Assembly (NCBI GenBank): GCA_964477735.1 | Contig: CAYZFD010000002.1 | Coordinates: forward strand, 12,955-76,954 | DNA: 64,000 nt | Reading direction: 5' to 3' | Source: CAYZFD01 sp964477735 | GTDB taxonomy: Bacteria > Bacteroidota > Bacteroidia > Flavobacteriales > Flavobacteriaceae | Shown here: positions 37,229-46,619 of the stretch, in pieces | Layout of the letters: each line of letters opens with the position of its first letter | Numbering within the stretch: the stretch's first letter is position 1 | The notes under the pieces: generated by a model | Databases searched by the model: none | The model's input: only the letters and a program-made list of their open reading frames with translations | What the model was told of the DNA's origin: nothing | Program-made: the position numbers and the translations under genes

Positions 37229-39009
37229 TTAAGCTTCTAACGTTGATTTCTTATTCTTTAAGCAGGCCGCCACGAACGACACAAATAGTGGATGTGGTGA
37301 GGCCACGGTGCTTTTGTATTCTGGGTGGTATTGCACCCCCACAAACCAGGGGTGATTTTTCAGTTCGATGGCTTCCACCAAGCCGGTATCGGGGTTCGTT
37401 CCAGAAATAACCATTCCGGCATCGGTAAGGGCCTTCCGGTAGTGATCGTTAAATTCATACCGGTGTCTGTGGCGTTCTTTGATGAGGGTTTGACTATAGA
37501 CACGGCTGAGAATGGTGTTTGATTCCACTTTGCAGGCCCAACTCCCTAAACGCATAGTGCCCCCTTTGTTTACAATATTTTTTTGATCCTCCATTAATGA
37601 AATCACAGGATGAGCAGTATGTTCATCCATTTCAATGGAATTGGCTCCTTTCAGACCTAGCACATTTCGAGCAAATTCAATAACCGCCATTTGCATCCCC
37701 AAGCAAATTCCTAAAAATGGAATATTGTTTTCTCTGGCCCATTGAATGGCACTAATTTTTCCTTCAATTCCTCGACCTCCAAATCCTGGGGCCACCAAAA
37801 CGCCATCTAAATTTTTCAGTAAATGAGAAACTTTTTCAGATTCAATATGCTCAGAATGGATGGAATGTACCTCTACCTTGGTTTCATTGGCAGCACCAGC
37901 ATGAATAAAAGCTTCCAAGATGGATTTGTAGGAATCTTGGAGTTCGACATATTTGCCAATCAGGCCAATGTGAACGGTATTTAGAGGGTTTTTTAGTCTA
38001 TTTAAAAAATCTTTCCATGCCCTTAAATCAGGGGTAACTTCGTTGTGAAGGTTTAATTTCTTGAGCACAACCTGATCTAATCCTTCTTCTTCCATCAACA
38101 ACGGGACTTCGTAGATGGTTTTGGCATCGATAGATTGAATCACGGCTTCGCGCTTTACATTGCAAAACAAAGCAAGTTTTTCTTTGATTTCATCCCCCAA
38201 TTCATGTTCGGTTCGGCAAACCAACACATCGGCATTAATTCCGCTTTCCATTAGGGTTTTGATGGAGTGTTGGGTGGGTTTGGTTTTAAGTTCTCCTGCT
38301 GCNNNNNNNNNNNNNNNNNNNNNNNNNNNNNNNNNNNNNNNNNNNNNNNNNNNNNNNNNNNNNNNNNNNNNNNNNNNNNNNNNNNNNNNNNNNNNNNNNN
38401 NNCCATTAGGGTTTTGATGGAGTGTTGGGTGGGTTTGGTTTTAAGTTCTCCTGCTGCCGATAGAAAAGGCACCAAGGTTAGATGAATTACAATTCCATTG
38501 AAATCACCCAGCTCCCAGCGAAGCTGACGCACAGCTTCAATGTAGGGCAAGGATTCTATATCACCAACTGTACCTCCAATTTCTGTAATTACAATGTCAT
38601 ATTCTCCCGACTGACCAAGCAACTGCATTCTTTCTTTGATTTCATTGGTAATGTGGGGGATCACTTGTACCGTTTTACCTAAAAACTCACCACGTCTTTC
38701 TTTTTCAATTACACTTTGATAGATGCGACCAGTGGTTACATTGTTGGCTTGAGAAGTAGAAACGTTCAAAAAGCGTTCATAATGACCTAGATCGAGATCG
38801 GTTTCTGCGCCGTCATCAGTGACATAACATTCACCATGTTCATAGGGGTTCAAGGTTCCAGGATCAACATTGATGTAGGGGTCAAACTTTTGAATGGTGG
38901 TTTTAAATCCTCGGGCTTGAAGCAATTTGGCTAGGGAGGCGGAGATGATTCCCTTTCCTAATGAGGAGGTAACGCCGCCAGTAACAAAAATATATTTGGT
39001 ATTCGTCAT
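37229..39009 (-). CDS. pyrG: CTP synthase, split by a false assembly gap
   Basis: The enzyme that aminates UTP to CTP with glutamine. The N-terminal synthase domain begins MTNTKYIFVTGGVTSSLGKG and includes FDPYINVDPGTLNPYEHGE and ITEIGGTVGDIES. The C-terminal amidotransferase domain has FLGICLGMQMAVIEFARN (nucleophile Cys) and VQYHPEYKS (catalytic His-Glu). The frame is broken only by a 100-N gap. Collapsing the 55-base duplicate and the Ns gives 1626 bases, exactly 541 codons plus stop, with AAGELKTKPTQHS continuing smoothly into ESGINADVLVCRTEHE. It is the first gene of pyrG-yidC-mnmA, with a TACTTTTG box upstream. Confidence 0.96.
38248..38302. repeat. 55-base assembly duplicate, left copy (pyrG gap)
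   Basis: This 55-base sequence occurs again, without a mismatch, directly on the other side of the N run (38403-38457). It is an unmerged contig-end overlap, not a biological repeat. Confidence 0.92.
38303..38402. other. False assembly gap in pyrG (100 N)
   Basis: The Ns are placed between two copies of the same 55-base contig end. Removing the Ns and one copy (155 bases) restores the pyrG reading frame, so no DNA is missing. Confidence 0.92.
38403..38457. repeat. 55-base assembly duplicate, right copy (pyrG gap)
   Basis: Right-hand copy of the duplicate at 38248-38302. It encodes the same CTP synthase residues (AAGELKTKPTQHS region) as the left copy. Confidence 0.92.
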
Positions 39010-39040
39010 GAAAGCACGCTTATTGGTGTGTTTCAGTGCT

Positions 39041-39048
39041 CAAAAGTA
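39041..39048 (-). promoter_or_regulatory. -7 promoter element of pyrG
   Basis: TACTTTTG on the minus strand, 31 bases before the pyrG ATG, in the 71-base gap behind the LysM gene. No clear -33 TTTG is visible. Confidence 0.4.
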
Positions 39049-39080
39049 CGAAAAGAAATGAGACTCTAGGGCTAAAAATC

Positions 39081-40877
39081 CTAAAAATCATCTGGGTTTT
39101 CTGTGGTTGGATTTTGGCTTAACACTTCAATATCCAACCCATGATGCCGTACCAAATAAACGCTGGTGTTTTGAAAGCCTGCTACTGGGTGAGGACGATA
39201 ATAGAATTTGTGTTGCAAATATTCGGTTTGACCCAGTCTTGCCATTTGCTCAGGATCAGATCTTAGTGCCCAACGCAAAACAGCATCCATCGTTAAATCG
39301 AAGCCTCTAACAGCGTATGCATTTGGGGCAATTCCAAAAAGTGATTTGTATCTTGATTCGAAACTTAGATAATCTGGATGTGGACTTTCAACGCGATCGG
39401 TGGCATAGGTGAAGGCCAATGCGCCAAGATGTTCTCGGGATACATTTTCGTTTTCATACTCACTGGTATGAAAAGTTGTAAACATTCGAATGCTCAGCGT
39501 ATCACTTATCATGGCATTAAGCATCCCAGGAATGGAATGTATGAGCGTAGGATTTTGCGTTTCTAAAAAAACCCAATTTTGATGATCTCTTTTCATCACT
39601 TCAGCAAGCGCATCGGGTTTGATGAAATTTTCCTCCAAATCGATGGTTTGGGCTTGTGGATACAATTTTAGTAACTTTTGCTTTACAGCAACATTGGCCC
39701 GATCAGCAATAATGACAGGAACGGTTAATGAATCTGTGAGCAGTTTAGACTTAAAATATTGGATTGAAGCATGTTGCAAAACTTCTTTGGTGGGCACAGA
39801 CTGCAACACATTTGAAGCTGGACTTACCTCTAGGTTTGACAAGGGAGATATCAGAATTTTTGAGGTGTTTTTAAAGTTTTCTGTCATGGCAGAAAACAAT
39901 TTTGGCACAAATGGACCCATAATTAAATCGGCTTCTTGAACTTCGTGGCGCTTCGATAAATCTTGGATTCTTTCTAGTTTGTTTTCAGTATCTAAAACCT
40001 CAAGACGAAGGTTTAGATCATAATCTTTCAATTGGTTAAGCGCCACATGAACACCTGTGTAAAAATCCAACGAAAGTGTGTGCAAGTTTCTTTGATTGAG
40101 CACCTTACGCGTAGCCTCAATGGAATCGAGTGGCAAGCTGTTTAGTAAAAAAGGGGCCATCAAAACCATCCTAATATCTTTATTTTTCAAGATGCTATCA
40201 GAAAGCTGTGTTTTTTCGATCAGCAAAGCATCTTTGACCACCAAGGTGCTTAATAGTTTTTTTGGAACCTTTAGAATTTGACCCGATTTCAACCCGTTTT
40301 CTTTTAAACCAGGATTTAGTTCCTCCAAAGTAGATTGCAAAACACCTAACTTTTGCTTAAGTCTAAAAAAACCCTCTTTTGGTTTTACAGTGTAATAGTA
40401 ATAATCCTCTGCTATTGTTTTAGGGTTTTTAAATGATGATTTTGGAATTTTAAGACTATCCCCTACCGACAAGACGGGACCTATTGAGGGATTTAAGGTT
40501 TTTAAAGAATCTAAAGAAATGCCATAGGAATAGGCAATTCTCCACAAGTTGTCTTTGGGTTTAACCTTATAATATTCGAACTCAGAGATCGGTGGTGGTG
40601 CTATCACCACATGAACGGTGCGAAAGCGCGGAATTCTAAGTTTCATCCGCTTTTGCAAAACCTTATCATTTAAAATCGGGTTGTAGGCTTTAATTTGCTC
40701 GATCGTGATGTCATATCGCTTAGAAATGGTGTATAGCGTTTCTTTTTTCCTAACCTTATGTATGACAAAGCTCGAAACTTCTGTTTGTTGTTCTGTCTGT
40801 ACATCAGTGGTTTCTTGTGCTTGAACAAATGCTAAGCAGCAAAAAAATATCACAAAAACAACAAATCGTTTTTTCAT
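39081..40877 (-). CDS. LysM-repeat protein with ABC-type substrate-binding-like domain
   Basis: A 598-residue secreted or periplasmic protein. The signal peptide is MKKRFVVFVIFFCCLAFVQA. Three LysM peptidoglycan-binding motifs follow, at about residues 38-85, 98-140 and 155-205; examples are HKVRKKETLYTISKRYDI and YKVKPKDNLWRIAYSYGI. The remaining 380 residues look like a type 1 periplasmic-binding-protein fold (MVLMAPFLLNSLPLD, ADLIMGPFVPKLFSAM, TFHTSEYENENV). The combination suggests a peptidoglycan-anchored sensor or binding protein; the ligand is unknown. The frame extends to 40922, but ATG at 40877 gives the signal peptide and lies one base after the guaA stop. Confidence 0.85.
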   Translation of the reverse strand: MKKRFVVFVIFFCCLAFVQAQETTDVQTEQQTEVSSFVIHKVRKKETLYTISKRYDITIEQIKAYNPILNDKVLQKRMKLRIPRFRTVHVVIAPPPISEFEYYKVKPKDNLWRIAYSYGISLDSLKTLNPSIGPVLSVGDSLKIPKSSFKNPKTIAEDYYYYTVKPKEGFFRLKQKLGVLQSTLEELNPGLKENGLKSGQILKVPKKLLSTLVVKDALLIEKTQLSDSILKNKDIRMVLMAPFLLNSLPLDSIEATRKVLNQRNLHTLSLDFYTGVHVALNQLKDYDLNLRLEVLDTENKLERIQDLSKRHEVQEADLIMGPFVPKLFSAMTENFKNTSKILISPLSNLEVSPASNVLQSVPTKEVLQHASIQYFKSKLLTDSLTVPVIIADRANVAVKQKLLKLYPQAQTIDLEENFIKPDALAEVMKRDHQNWVFLETQNPTLIHSIPGMLNAMISDTLSIRMFTTFHTSEYENENVSREHLGALAFTYATDRVESPHPDYLSFESRYKSLFGIAPNAYAVRGFDLTMDAVLRWALRSDPEQMARLGQTEYLQHKFYYRPHPVAGFQNTSVYLVRHHGLDIEVLSQNPTTENPDDF

Positions 40878-40878
40878 C

Positions 40879-42405
40879 CTACTCCCATTCAATAGTGGCT
40901 GGTGGTTTTGAGCTAATGTCATAAACCACTCGGTTCACCCCTTTTACTCTGTTGATAATTTGATTAGAAATGTTTTGCAAAAATTTATAAGGCAAATGGA
41001 CCCAATCTGCGGTCATCCCATCAGTTGATTCCACAGCACGAAGGGCCACACATTTCTCATAGGTTCGCTCGTCGCCCATAACACCCACACTGTTTACAGG
41101 GAGTAGTATAGCTCCTGCTTGCCAAACTGAATCATAAAGTTTTTCTTTTTTCAAAGCATCAATAAATAAGGCATCAACTTCCTGCAAGATACGCACTTTT
41201 TCTGCAGTGATATCACCCAAAATTCTGATGGCCAATCCCGGACCAGGAAAGGGATGCCTTCCAAGCAGTTCGGGATCAATGCCCATACTGGCACCAACCC
41301 TTCGCACTTCATCTTTAAAAAGCATTCTTAAAGGTTCAACAACTTTGAGCTTCATGAAATCGGGCAAACCTCCTACGTTGTGATGAGATTTGATGGTGGC
41401 CGATGGTCCTTTAACAGAGATCGACTCGATGACGTCGGGGTATATGGTGCCTTGGCCCAACCAACTTGCTCCCTCAATGAGATGAGCTTCGTCATCAAAG
41501 ACTTCAATAAAAACTCGTCCAATAGTTTTGCGTTTCATTTCAGGATCATCAATTCCGCTAAGGGCATCCAAAAAACGTGCCGAGGCATCCACGCCCTTCA
41601 CGTTCAACCCCATTCCTTTATATTGTTCTAAAACACTCTGAAATTCATTTTTTCTCAATAATCCATTGTTCACAAAAATGCAATGCAAGTTGCTGCCAAT
41701 GGCCTTGTGTAACAAAACTGCAGCTACTGTGGAATCCACTCCTCCAGAAAGGCCTAAAACAACCTTGCCGTCTCCTAACTGATTTTTTAAATCACCAACC
41801 GTTTGTTCAACAAAAGAATCGGGTGTCCAATTTTGGGTCACTCCGGCAATCCTAACCAAGAAATTTTCGAGCATCTTCTTTCCATCTACACTGTGATAGA
41901 CTTCAGGATGAAACTGAATGGCATAGGTCGTTTCTCCTTCAATTTTATAGGCAGCATTTTTAACATCATCGGTGCTAGCAAGGTGAGTGGCTTTGGTTGG
42001 CAACTGCTGAATGGTGTCACTATGACTCATCCACACTTGACTACCTTCAAGGATTTGATCGAAAAAAGGATCATTCTTGATGTAGGTGAGATGTGCACGA
42101 CCAAACTCTCGTGTATTTGACGGCGCTACGGCTCCACCTCCGAAGTGAGCCAAGAATTGTGCGCCATAACAAACCCCAAGCAGCGGTTTCTTTCCACGAA
42201 TTTGACTCAAATCGGGTTGGGGCGCTTCCTCGGATCGAACTGAAAAGGGCGAGCCTGAAAGAATTACGGCCTTAAAACTTTCAAGATCCTTAGGCAAATG
42301 GTTGTAGGGATGAATTTCGCAATAAATAAAGAGTTCGCGAACCCTTCGGGCAATCAGCTGTGTGTACTGAGAGCCGAAGTCTAAAATGAGTACCTTGTCT
42401 TGCAT
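40879..42405 (-). CDS. guaA: GMP synthase (glutamine-hydrolysing)
   Basis: A 508-residue enzyme converting XMP to GMP. The N-terminal amidotransferase domain has VLILDFGSQYTQLIARRVRE, the nucleophile Cys in LLGVCYGAQFLAHF, and QFHPEVYHS. The synthetase domain has the PP-loop GLSGGVDSTVAAVLLHK, SHHNVGGLP, HPFPGPGLAIRI and the C-terminal STDGMTADWV and NRVVYDISSKPPATIEWE. The frame opens at a TTG at 42411, but the ATG at 42405 is the start because a TATTTTTG box occupies 42416-42409. It is followed by the LysM gene with one base between them. Confidence 0.97.
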   Translation of the reverse strand: MQDKVLILDFGSQYTQLIARRVRELFIYCEIHPYNHLPKDLESFKAVILSGSPFSVRSEEAPQPDLSQIRGKKPLLGVCYGAQFLAHFGGGAVAPSNTREFGRAHLTYIKNDPFFDQILEGSQVWMSHSDTIQQLPTKATHLASTDDVKNAAYKIEGETTYAIQFHPEVYHSVDGKKMLENFLVRIAGVTQNWTPDSFVEQTVGDLKNQLGDGKVVLGLSGGVDSTVAAVLLHKAIGSNLHCIFVNNGLLRKNEFQSVLEQYKGMGLNVKGVDASARFLDALSGIDDPEMKRKTIGRVFIEVFDDEAHLIEGASWLGQGTIYPDVIESISVKGPSATIKSHHNVGGLPDFMKLKVVEPLRMLFKDEVRRVGASMGIDPELLGRHPFPGPGLAIRILGDITAEKVRILQEVDALFIDALKKEKLYDSVWQAGAILLPVNSVGVMGDERTYEKCVALRAVESTDGMTADWVHLPYKFLQNISNQIINRVKGVNRVVYDISSKPPATIEWE

Positions 42406-42408
42406 ACA

Positions 42409-42416
42409 CAAAAATA
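42409..42416 (-). promoter_or_regulatory. -7 promoter element of guaA
   Basis: TATTTTTG on the minus strand, three bases before the guaA ATG at 42405, implying an almost leaderless transcript. A TTTC lies about 17 bases upstream. Confidence 0.5.
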
Positions 42417-42477
42417 GGGTTCACATTTCATTTGAAAACACGAATCTAAATATTTTTTTAAACAGGTTTTTGACACC

Positions 42478-44085
42478 TTAAGATATAGGCAAAACAGTCC
42501 AGTCGAAACGAAGTGGTTCGAGTTTTTGGATTAAATAAGGAATGAAATCTTCGCCTTTTTCTAAATAAAATTGTGAAAAATTCTCTTGCCTTTCTTGGAG
42601 TTTTCCGTGAGGAAATAATGCTTGTTGCAAGTCTGTTGCTCTAATAATTTCATCTCTCAATTTTCGTTTTTGAGCTTTCAAAAGACGCTTTTCTAGGGCT
42701 TCCAACCCTTTTAACTGTTTGATTTCCTGAGCTTTGACAGCGTTCAAAAAAGTAATGTCGGTTTTTGATGCGAGAGCATACAGAGCTATAAACTGCTGTT
42801 TAAGATGCTGCTTTTGAGAGGAAAAATCTATATCAATATTGCTAATTTGGCGAACCCTTTTGTTGATGAATTGGGTGCGCTCTAAAAACAAATCTTCGAT
42901 GGGAAGGGAAAGCCTTTCGCATTTCTCGAGTTGTTTCACCGTGGTTAATAAGACTGCACTTCGCAAGACAAGCATAGGAAAAGGTTGATCAAAATCCGAA
43001 AAACACTGTTTGAGTTGCAACCAATAGGCCAGCTCACCTGCTCCACCCACATAAGCTATATTAGGTAGTACCGTTTCTTGATACAAAGGGCGCATGAGGG
43101 CATTGGGTGAAAAACGTTCAGGGTGTTGCTCCACTTGGTTTAAGATCTCGTTTTTAGAAAAAGAAATGTCAGTATCTAAAACCTGATAACGATCATCTTG
43201 ATGAACAATTCTTTTTCTTATTTTATCAGTGATATAAAACAAATTGAGAGGTCGAGGATGTACCTGAAGGGTTACGTTCTCGCCTAGTGCGTTTATGAGT
43301 TTGTTGTTGGTTTTCAAGACCGCACTTTCGGTGGTTTTTGAGACCAACTCCTTTTTCACGATTGGACTAAAAAGCGATTTCAATGAAACATCGTCACCAT
43401 CTATTATCACCAAACCATATACCCCAAACATCTTATGAATCAACAATCTGGTGGCCTGTGCGAGTGAGTGACCATTGTTATAACATTCGTCAAACAATGT
43501 ATAAAGTTTATCAGCATGTATGCTTTGGCCTATAGCCTGGCTAAAAGAATCTAATACTGCATCGAGCCCATGGGTTTTCATGCGCCCCACTGGCCCACCA
43601 AAAGTTTGAGACCACTGCACCTTTTTACCTTCAAAATAAAAATGATTAATTTCTTCAAAATCATGATCTTCAGAGGCCATCCAAAACACAGGCACAAAAA
43701 AATAATCTGGATGTTTTTTTTGCCAGCGTTCACACAGTTTCAGCGTGTCGATGATTTTATAGAATACATAGAGTGGGCCAGAAAACAGATTCAATTGATG
43801 ACCCGTTGTTACAGTAACTGTTTTGGGATCTGAAAGTTTTTTTAGGTTAGTCTTTAACGCTGACGACAACTCAAGGTTTCCGTATTGTTTAGCAAGACTA
43901 TTGACCAAAACCTCTCGGGATTTATTTGAATAATGTATAAGCTTTTCATGAGCTTGAAGCGCTACATTATCATCATTTGGATAGCGATTGTAGAACGTTT
44001 TCAAGATCGGATCTTGATTCACATAGCGCAACATCAATTCCGGAAAGCGGTGGGTTTTGGCCAACGGAATGTGAATGGGTTGCAT
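42478..44085 (-). CDS. bshC: Bacillithiol biosynthesis cysteine-adding enzyme
   Basis: A 535-residue BshC, which links cysteine to glucosaminyl-malate in the last step of bacillithiol synthesis. Recognisable segments are TVTTGHQLNLFSGPLYVFYKI, PVFWMASEDHDFEEINHF, and PNIAYVGGAGELAYWLQLKQCF. A coiled-coil-like arm lies around residues 380-450. The length is typical (about 530). BshA and BshB are not in the window. It lies 29 bases after rimO, probably in one transcript with ftsY and rimO. Confidence 0.93.
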   Translation of the reverse strand: MQPIHIPLAKTHRFPELMLRYVNQDPILKTFYNRYPNDDNVALQAHEKLIHYSNKSREVLVNSLAKQYGNLELSSALKTNLKKLSDPKTVTVTTGHQLNLFSGPLYVFYKIIDTLKLCERWQKKHPDYFFVPVFWMASEDHDFEEINHFYFEGKKVQWSQTFGGPVGRMKTHGLDAVLDSFSQAIGQSIHADKLYTLFDECYNNGHSLAQATRLLIHKMFGVYGLVIIDGDDVSLKSLFSPIVKKELVSKTTESAVLKTNNKLINALGENVTLQVHPRPLNLFYITDKIRKRIVHQDDRYQVLDTDISFSKNEILNQVEQHPERFSPNALMRPLYQETVLPNIAYVGGAGELAYWLQLKQCFSDFDQPFPMLVLRSAVLLTTVKQLEKCERLSLPIEDLFLERTQFINKRVRQISNIDIDFSSQKQHLKQQFIALYALASKTDITFLNAVKAQEIKQLKGLEALEKRLLKAQKRKLRDEIIRATDLQQALFPHGKLQERQENFSQFYLEKGEDFIPYLIQKLEPLRFDWTVLPIS

Positions 44086-44114
44086 ACTTTTTTTAGTAAA
44101 GATATTAAATATGT

Positions 44115-45419
44115 TTAAGCCACTGGAATAGCAATCAAATCGAAATCATGGGCCTCAATGACTTTTAGGTTTGTAAACGCTCCGATTTTTAGGTAATGAT
44201 TTCTGGCATCTACTTTCACTTCATTGTCAACATCAGGAGAATCAGATGCTGTGCGACCCACAAAAAAATGCCCTTCTTTTCTATCGATCATGCAGCGAAA
44301 TATCTGTCCCACCTTTGCCTGATTTAACTCCCAAGAAATTTGGGCTTGCAACTCCATGATCTCACCCAACCTTTGTTGTTTAACTTCTTCAGGGACGTCA
44401 TCTTGAAGGTTATAGGCGTGGGTGTTTTCCTCATGGCTGTAAGTGAAACATCCTAAGCGATCAAAACGCATGGTTTTCACCCAGTTTTTCAAGAGCAGAA
44501 AGTCCTCTTCTGTTTCTCCGGGATAGCCCACAATCAGGGTAGTGCGCAAAGTGATGTTGGGAATTTCATTTCTAAATTGCTCAATCAATGAAGTGGTTTT
44601 GGCCATGGTAGTGCCTCGCCTCATAGACTTCAGAATGTTGTCAGAAACATGTTGCAAAGGAATGTCTAAATAATTACATATTTTGGAAGATTTCTTCATA
44701 ACCTCCAATACATCCATTGGAAATCCTGTTGGGAAAGCATAATGAAGTCTAATCCACTCTATACCATCAACGAGGACTAAGGCTTCCAATAATTCTGCAA
44801 GTGCTCTTTTTTTATATAAATCCAATCCATAGTAGGTAAGATCTTGCGCAATGAGTATGAGCTCCTGCACGCCGTTTTTAGCCAACACAGAGGCTTCCTT
44901 AACGAGTTGTTCTATTGTAGTGGAACGATGTTTACCACGCATCAGTGGAATTGCACAAAATGAACAAGGACGATCGCAACCCTCAGAAATTTTGAGGTAG
45001 GCATAATTTTTTGGGGTGGTGGTGATGCGTTCACCCAACAATTCATGTTTGTAATCTGCGCCGAGCGATTTTAACAATAAAGGCAAGTCCGTGGTGCCAA
45101 AATAGGCGTCGACGTCAGGAATTTCCTCAACAAGATCATCCTTATAACGCTCACTAAGACAACCTGTTACGAAAACTTTGTCAACCAAACCTGCTTCCTT
45201 TTTTTGAACAAATTCCAGAATGGTGTTCACAGATTCTTCTTTGGCATTGTCGATAAAACCACAAGTGTTAATCACCACAATGTTGCCCTCTTTTTCATGC
45301 ACCACCTTTTTATTATTGGCTTTTAGCTGACCCATTAAAACTTCGGAATCATATACATTCTTAGAGCAGCCAAGCGTTACCACATTGATGGTGTTTTTTT
45401 CGGAAGACTTTGTTCGCAT
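44115..45419 (-). CDS. rimO: Ribosomal protein S12 methylthiotransferase
   Basis: A 434-residue radical SAM enzyme that methylthiolates an Asp of ribosomal protein S12. The N-terminal UPF0004 domain has VVTLGCSKNVYDSEVLMGQL, CGFIDNAKEESV and VTGCLSERY, giving the three Cys of the auxiliary cluster. The radical SAM cluster is CDRPCSFC in KISEGCDRPCSFCAIPLMRG, and a C-terminal TRAM domain follows. The extra substrate-side features and the SCNVYDSEV-like opening separate RimO from MiaB. It starts 12 bases after the ftsY stop. Confidence 0.96.
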   Translation of the reverse strand: MRTKSSEKNTINVVTLGCSKNVYDSEVLMGQLKANNKKVVHEKEGNIVVINTCGFIDNAKEESVNTILEFVQKKEAGLVDKVFVTGCLSERYKDDLVEEIPDVDAYFGTTDLPLLLKSLGADYKHELLGERITTTPKNYAYLKISEGCDRPCSFCAIPLMRGKHRSTTIEQLVKEASVLAKNGVQELILIAQDLTYYGLDLYKKRALAELLEALVLVDGIEWIRLHYAFPTGFPMDVLEVMKKSSKICNYLDIPLQHVSDNILKSMRRGTTMAKTTSLIEQFRNEIPNITLRTTLIVGYPGETEEDFLLLKNWVKTMRFDRLGCFTYSHEENTHAYNLQDDVPEEVKQQRLGEIMELQAQISWELNQAKVGQIFRCMIDRKEGHFFVGRTASDSPDVDNEVKVDARNHYLKIGAFTNLKVIEAHDFDLIAIPVA

Positions 45420-45431
45420 AAAAACCCTTAT

Positions 45432-46379
45432 TTATTTAAAAAAAGAATCTACAAAGGACTTAGGGTCAAAATGTTGTAAATCTTCAATCCCCTCACCCAC
45501 TCCAATATATTTAACCGGGATTTGGAATTGATCAGATATCCCCATCACCACACCGCCTTTGGCTGTGCCGTCTAATTTAGTAATGGCTAAGGCATTCACG
45601 TCTGTAGCGGCCGTAAATTGCTTGGCTTGTTCGAAAGCATTTTGGCCTGTTGAACCATCTAAAACCAGAAGAATTTCGTGGGGTGCTTCTGGCAAAACTT
45701 TTTGCATCACCCTTTTCACTTTTGAAAGTTCATTCATCAAATTTACCTTATTGTGCAACCGACCAGCAGTGTCAATAAGCACCACATCCACGTTTTGTTT
45801 CACGGCCGCCTGAAGGGTGTCGAAAGCAACAGAAGCAGGGTCACTCCCCATCTGCTGTTTGATGAGCGGCACGCCTACCCTTTCTGACCAAATTTGGAGT
45901 TGATCTATGGCAGCAGCCCTAAAAGTATCGGCTGCACCAATCATCACAGATAGACCGCCTTTTTTGAAACGATGGGCTAGCTTTCCAATGGTGGTGGTTT
46001 TGCCAACACCATTCACGCCCACCACAAGAATCACATAGGGTTTGGTTGCGCGATCAAAAACATCTTCGTTTTGATCTTTAGAAAGCACTAGTGACATTTC
46101 GTCTCTTAACAGAGCTTGCAGTTCTTCTGTTCCAAAATAGGGCGTTTTGGCTACCCTTTCCTGAACACGATCGATGATCTTTAGCGTAGTAGCCACGCCA
46201 ACATCCGAACTGATAAGCACCTCTTCGAGTTCATCGAGCACATCCTCGTCAACCTTGGATTTGCCAGCAACTGCTCTGGTCAGTTTGTGAAGAAAAGATT
46301 GGTTAGACATTGCTAGACCTTTGTCTAACGTTTCTTTTTTATCTGAAGAAAATATTTTTTTAAAAAAACCCATATTCAT
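45432..46379 (-). CDS. ftsY: Signal recognition particle receptor FtsY
   Basis: A 315-residue SRP GTPase receptor that docks ribosome-nascent-chain complexes at the membrane. It has the NG-domain motifs GVNGVGKTTTIGKLAHRFKK (G1), MIGAADTFRAAAIDQL, VVLIDTAGRLHNKVNL (G3) and AITKLDGTAKGGVVMGI (G4 and G5). The N-terminal acidic A-domain is nearly absent, as is common in Bacteroidota. The frame opens at a TTG at 46403, but ATG at 46379 or 46373 follows a TATCTTTG box. It is separated from the ribosomal genes by a terminator. Confidence 0.96.
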   Translation of the reverse strand: MNMGFFKKIFSSDKKETLDKGLAMSNQSFLHKLTRAVAGKSKVDEDVLDELEEVLISSDVGVATTLKIIDRVQERVAKTPYFGTEELQALLRDEMSLVLSKDQNEDVFDRATKPYVILVVGVNGVGKTTTIGKLAHRFKKGGLSVMIGAADTFRAAAIDQLQIWSERVGVPLIKQQMGSDPASVAFDTLQAAVKQNVDVVLIDTAGRLHNKVNLMNELSKVKRVMQKVLPEAPHEILLVLDGSTGQNAFEQAKQFTAATDVNALAITKLDGTAKGGVVMGISDQFQIPVKYIGVGEGIEDLQHFDPKSFVDSFFK

Positions 46380-46382
46380 TCG

Positions 46383-46390
46383 CAAAGATA
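46383..46390 (-). promoter_or_regulatory. -7 promoter element of ftsY
   Basis: TATCTTTG on the minus strand ends three bases before the ATG at 46379. It lies downstream of the ribosomal-gene terminator, so ftsY has its own promoter. Confidence 0.5.
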
Positions 46391-46415
46391 GGAAAGCCAA
46401 CAATTCTTATGACCA

Positions 46416-46439
46416 TAAAAAAAGCCGCTAAAAGCGGCT
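46416..46439 (-). terminator. Intrinsic terminator after the rpmB-rpmG-DUF4295 genes
   Basis: Read on the minus strand, AGCCGC-TTTTA-GCGGCT forms a perfect six-pair stem with a five-base loop, followed directly by TTTTTTT. It separates the ribosomal protein operon from ftsY. Confidence 0.85.
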
Positions 46440-46459
46440 GTAGTTTTGTTTTAAACAAA

Positions 46460-46612
46460 TTACTTTTTGTTTAACCATTCATCCACCATTTCAGGGGCCA
46501 TAACAGACTCTACAAAAGTGTAGGCGCCAGATTTTGAACTACGCACCATTTTGATGGCTTTGGTTAATCTTTTAGAAGATGTTTGTAGGGTTGCAACGGT
46601 TTTCTTTGCCAT
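46460..46612 (-). CDS. DUF4295 family ribosome-associated protein
   Basis: A 50-residue basic protein that starts MAKKTVATLQTSSKRLTKAI and ends EMVDEWLNKK. It is a member of DUF4295, a Bacteroidota-only family always found beside rpmB, rpmG and ftsY. From memory, the family was seen as a new large-subunit protein, bL38, in the Flavobacterium johnsoniae ribosome structure; that identification is stated from memory, not shown here. The gene was too short for routine ORF calling. It begins 7 bases after the rpmG stop and ends in front of a terminator. Confidence 0.88.
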   Translation of the reverse strand: MAKKTVATLQTSSKRLTKAIKMVRSSKSGAYTFVESVMAPEMVDEWLNKK

Positions 46613-46619
46613 GACAAAA

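Noticed and set aside
38160..38485. Plus-strand ORFs spanning the pyrG gap
   Set aside because: They exist only through the Ns and the duplicated 55 bases and are antisense to pyrG.
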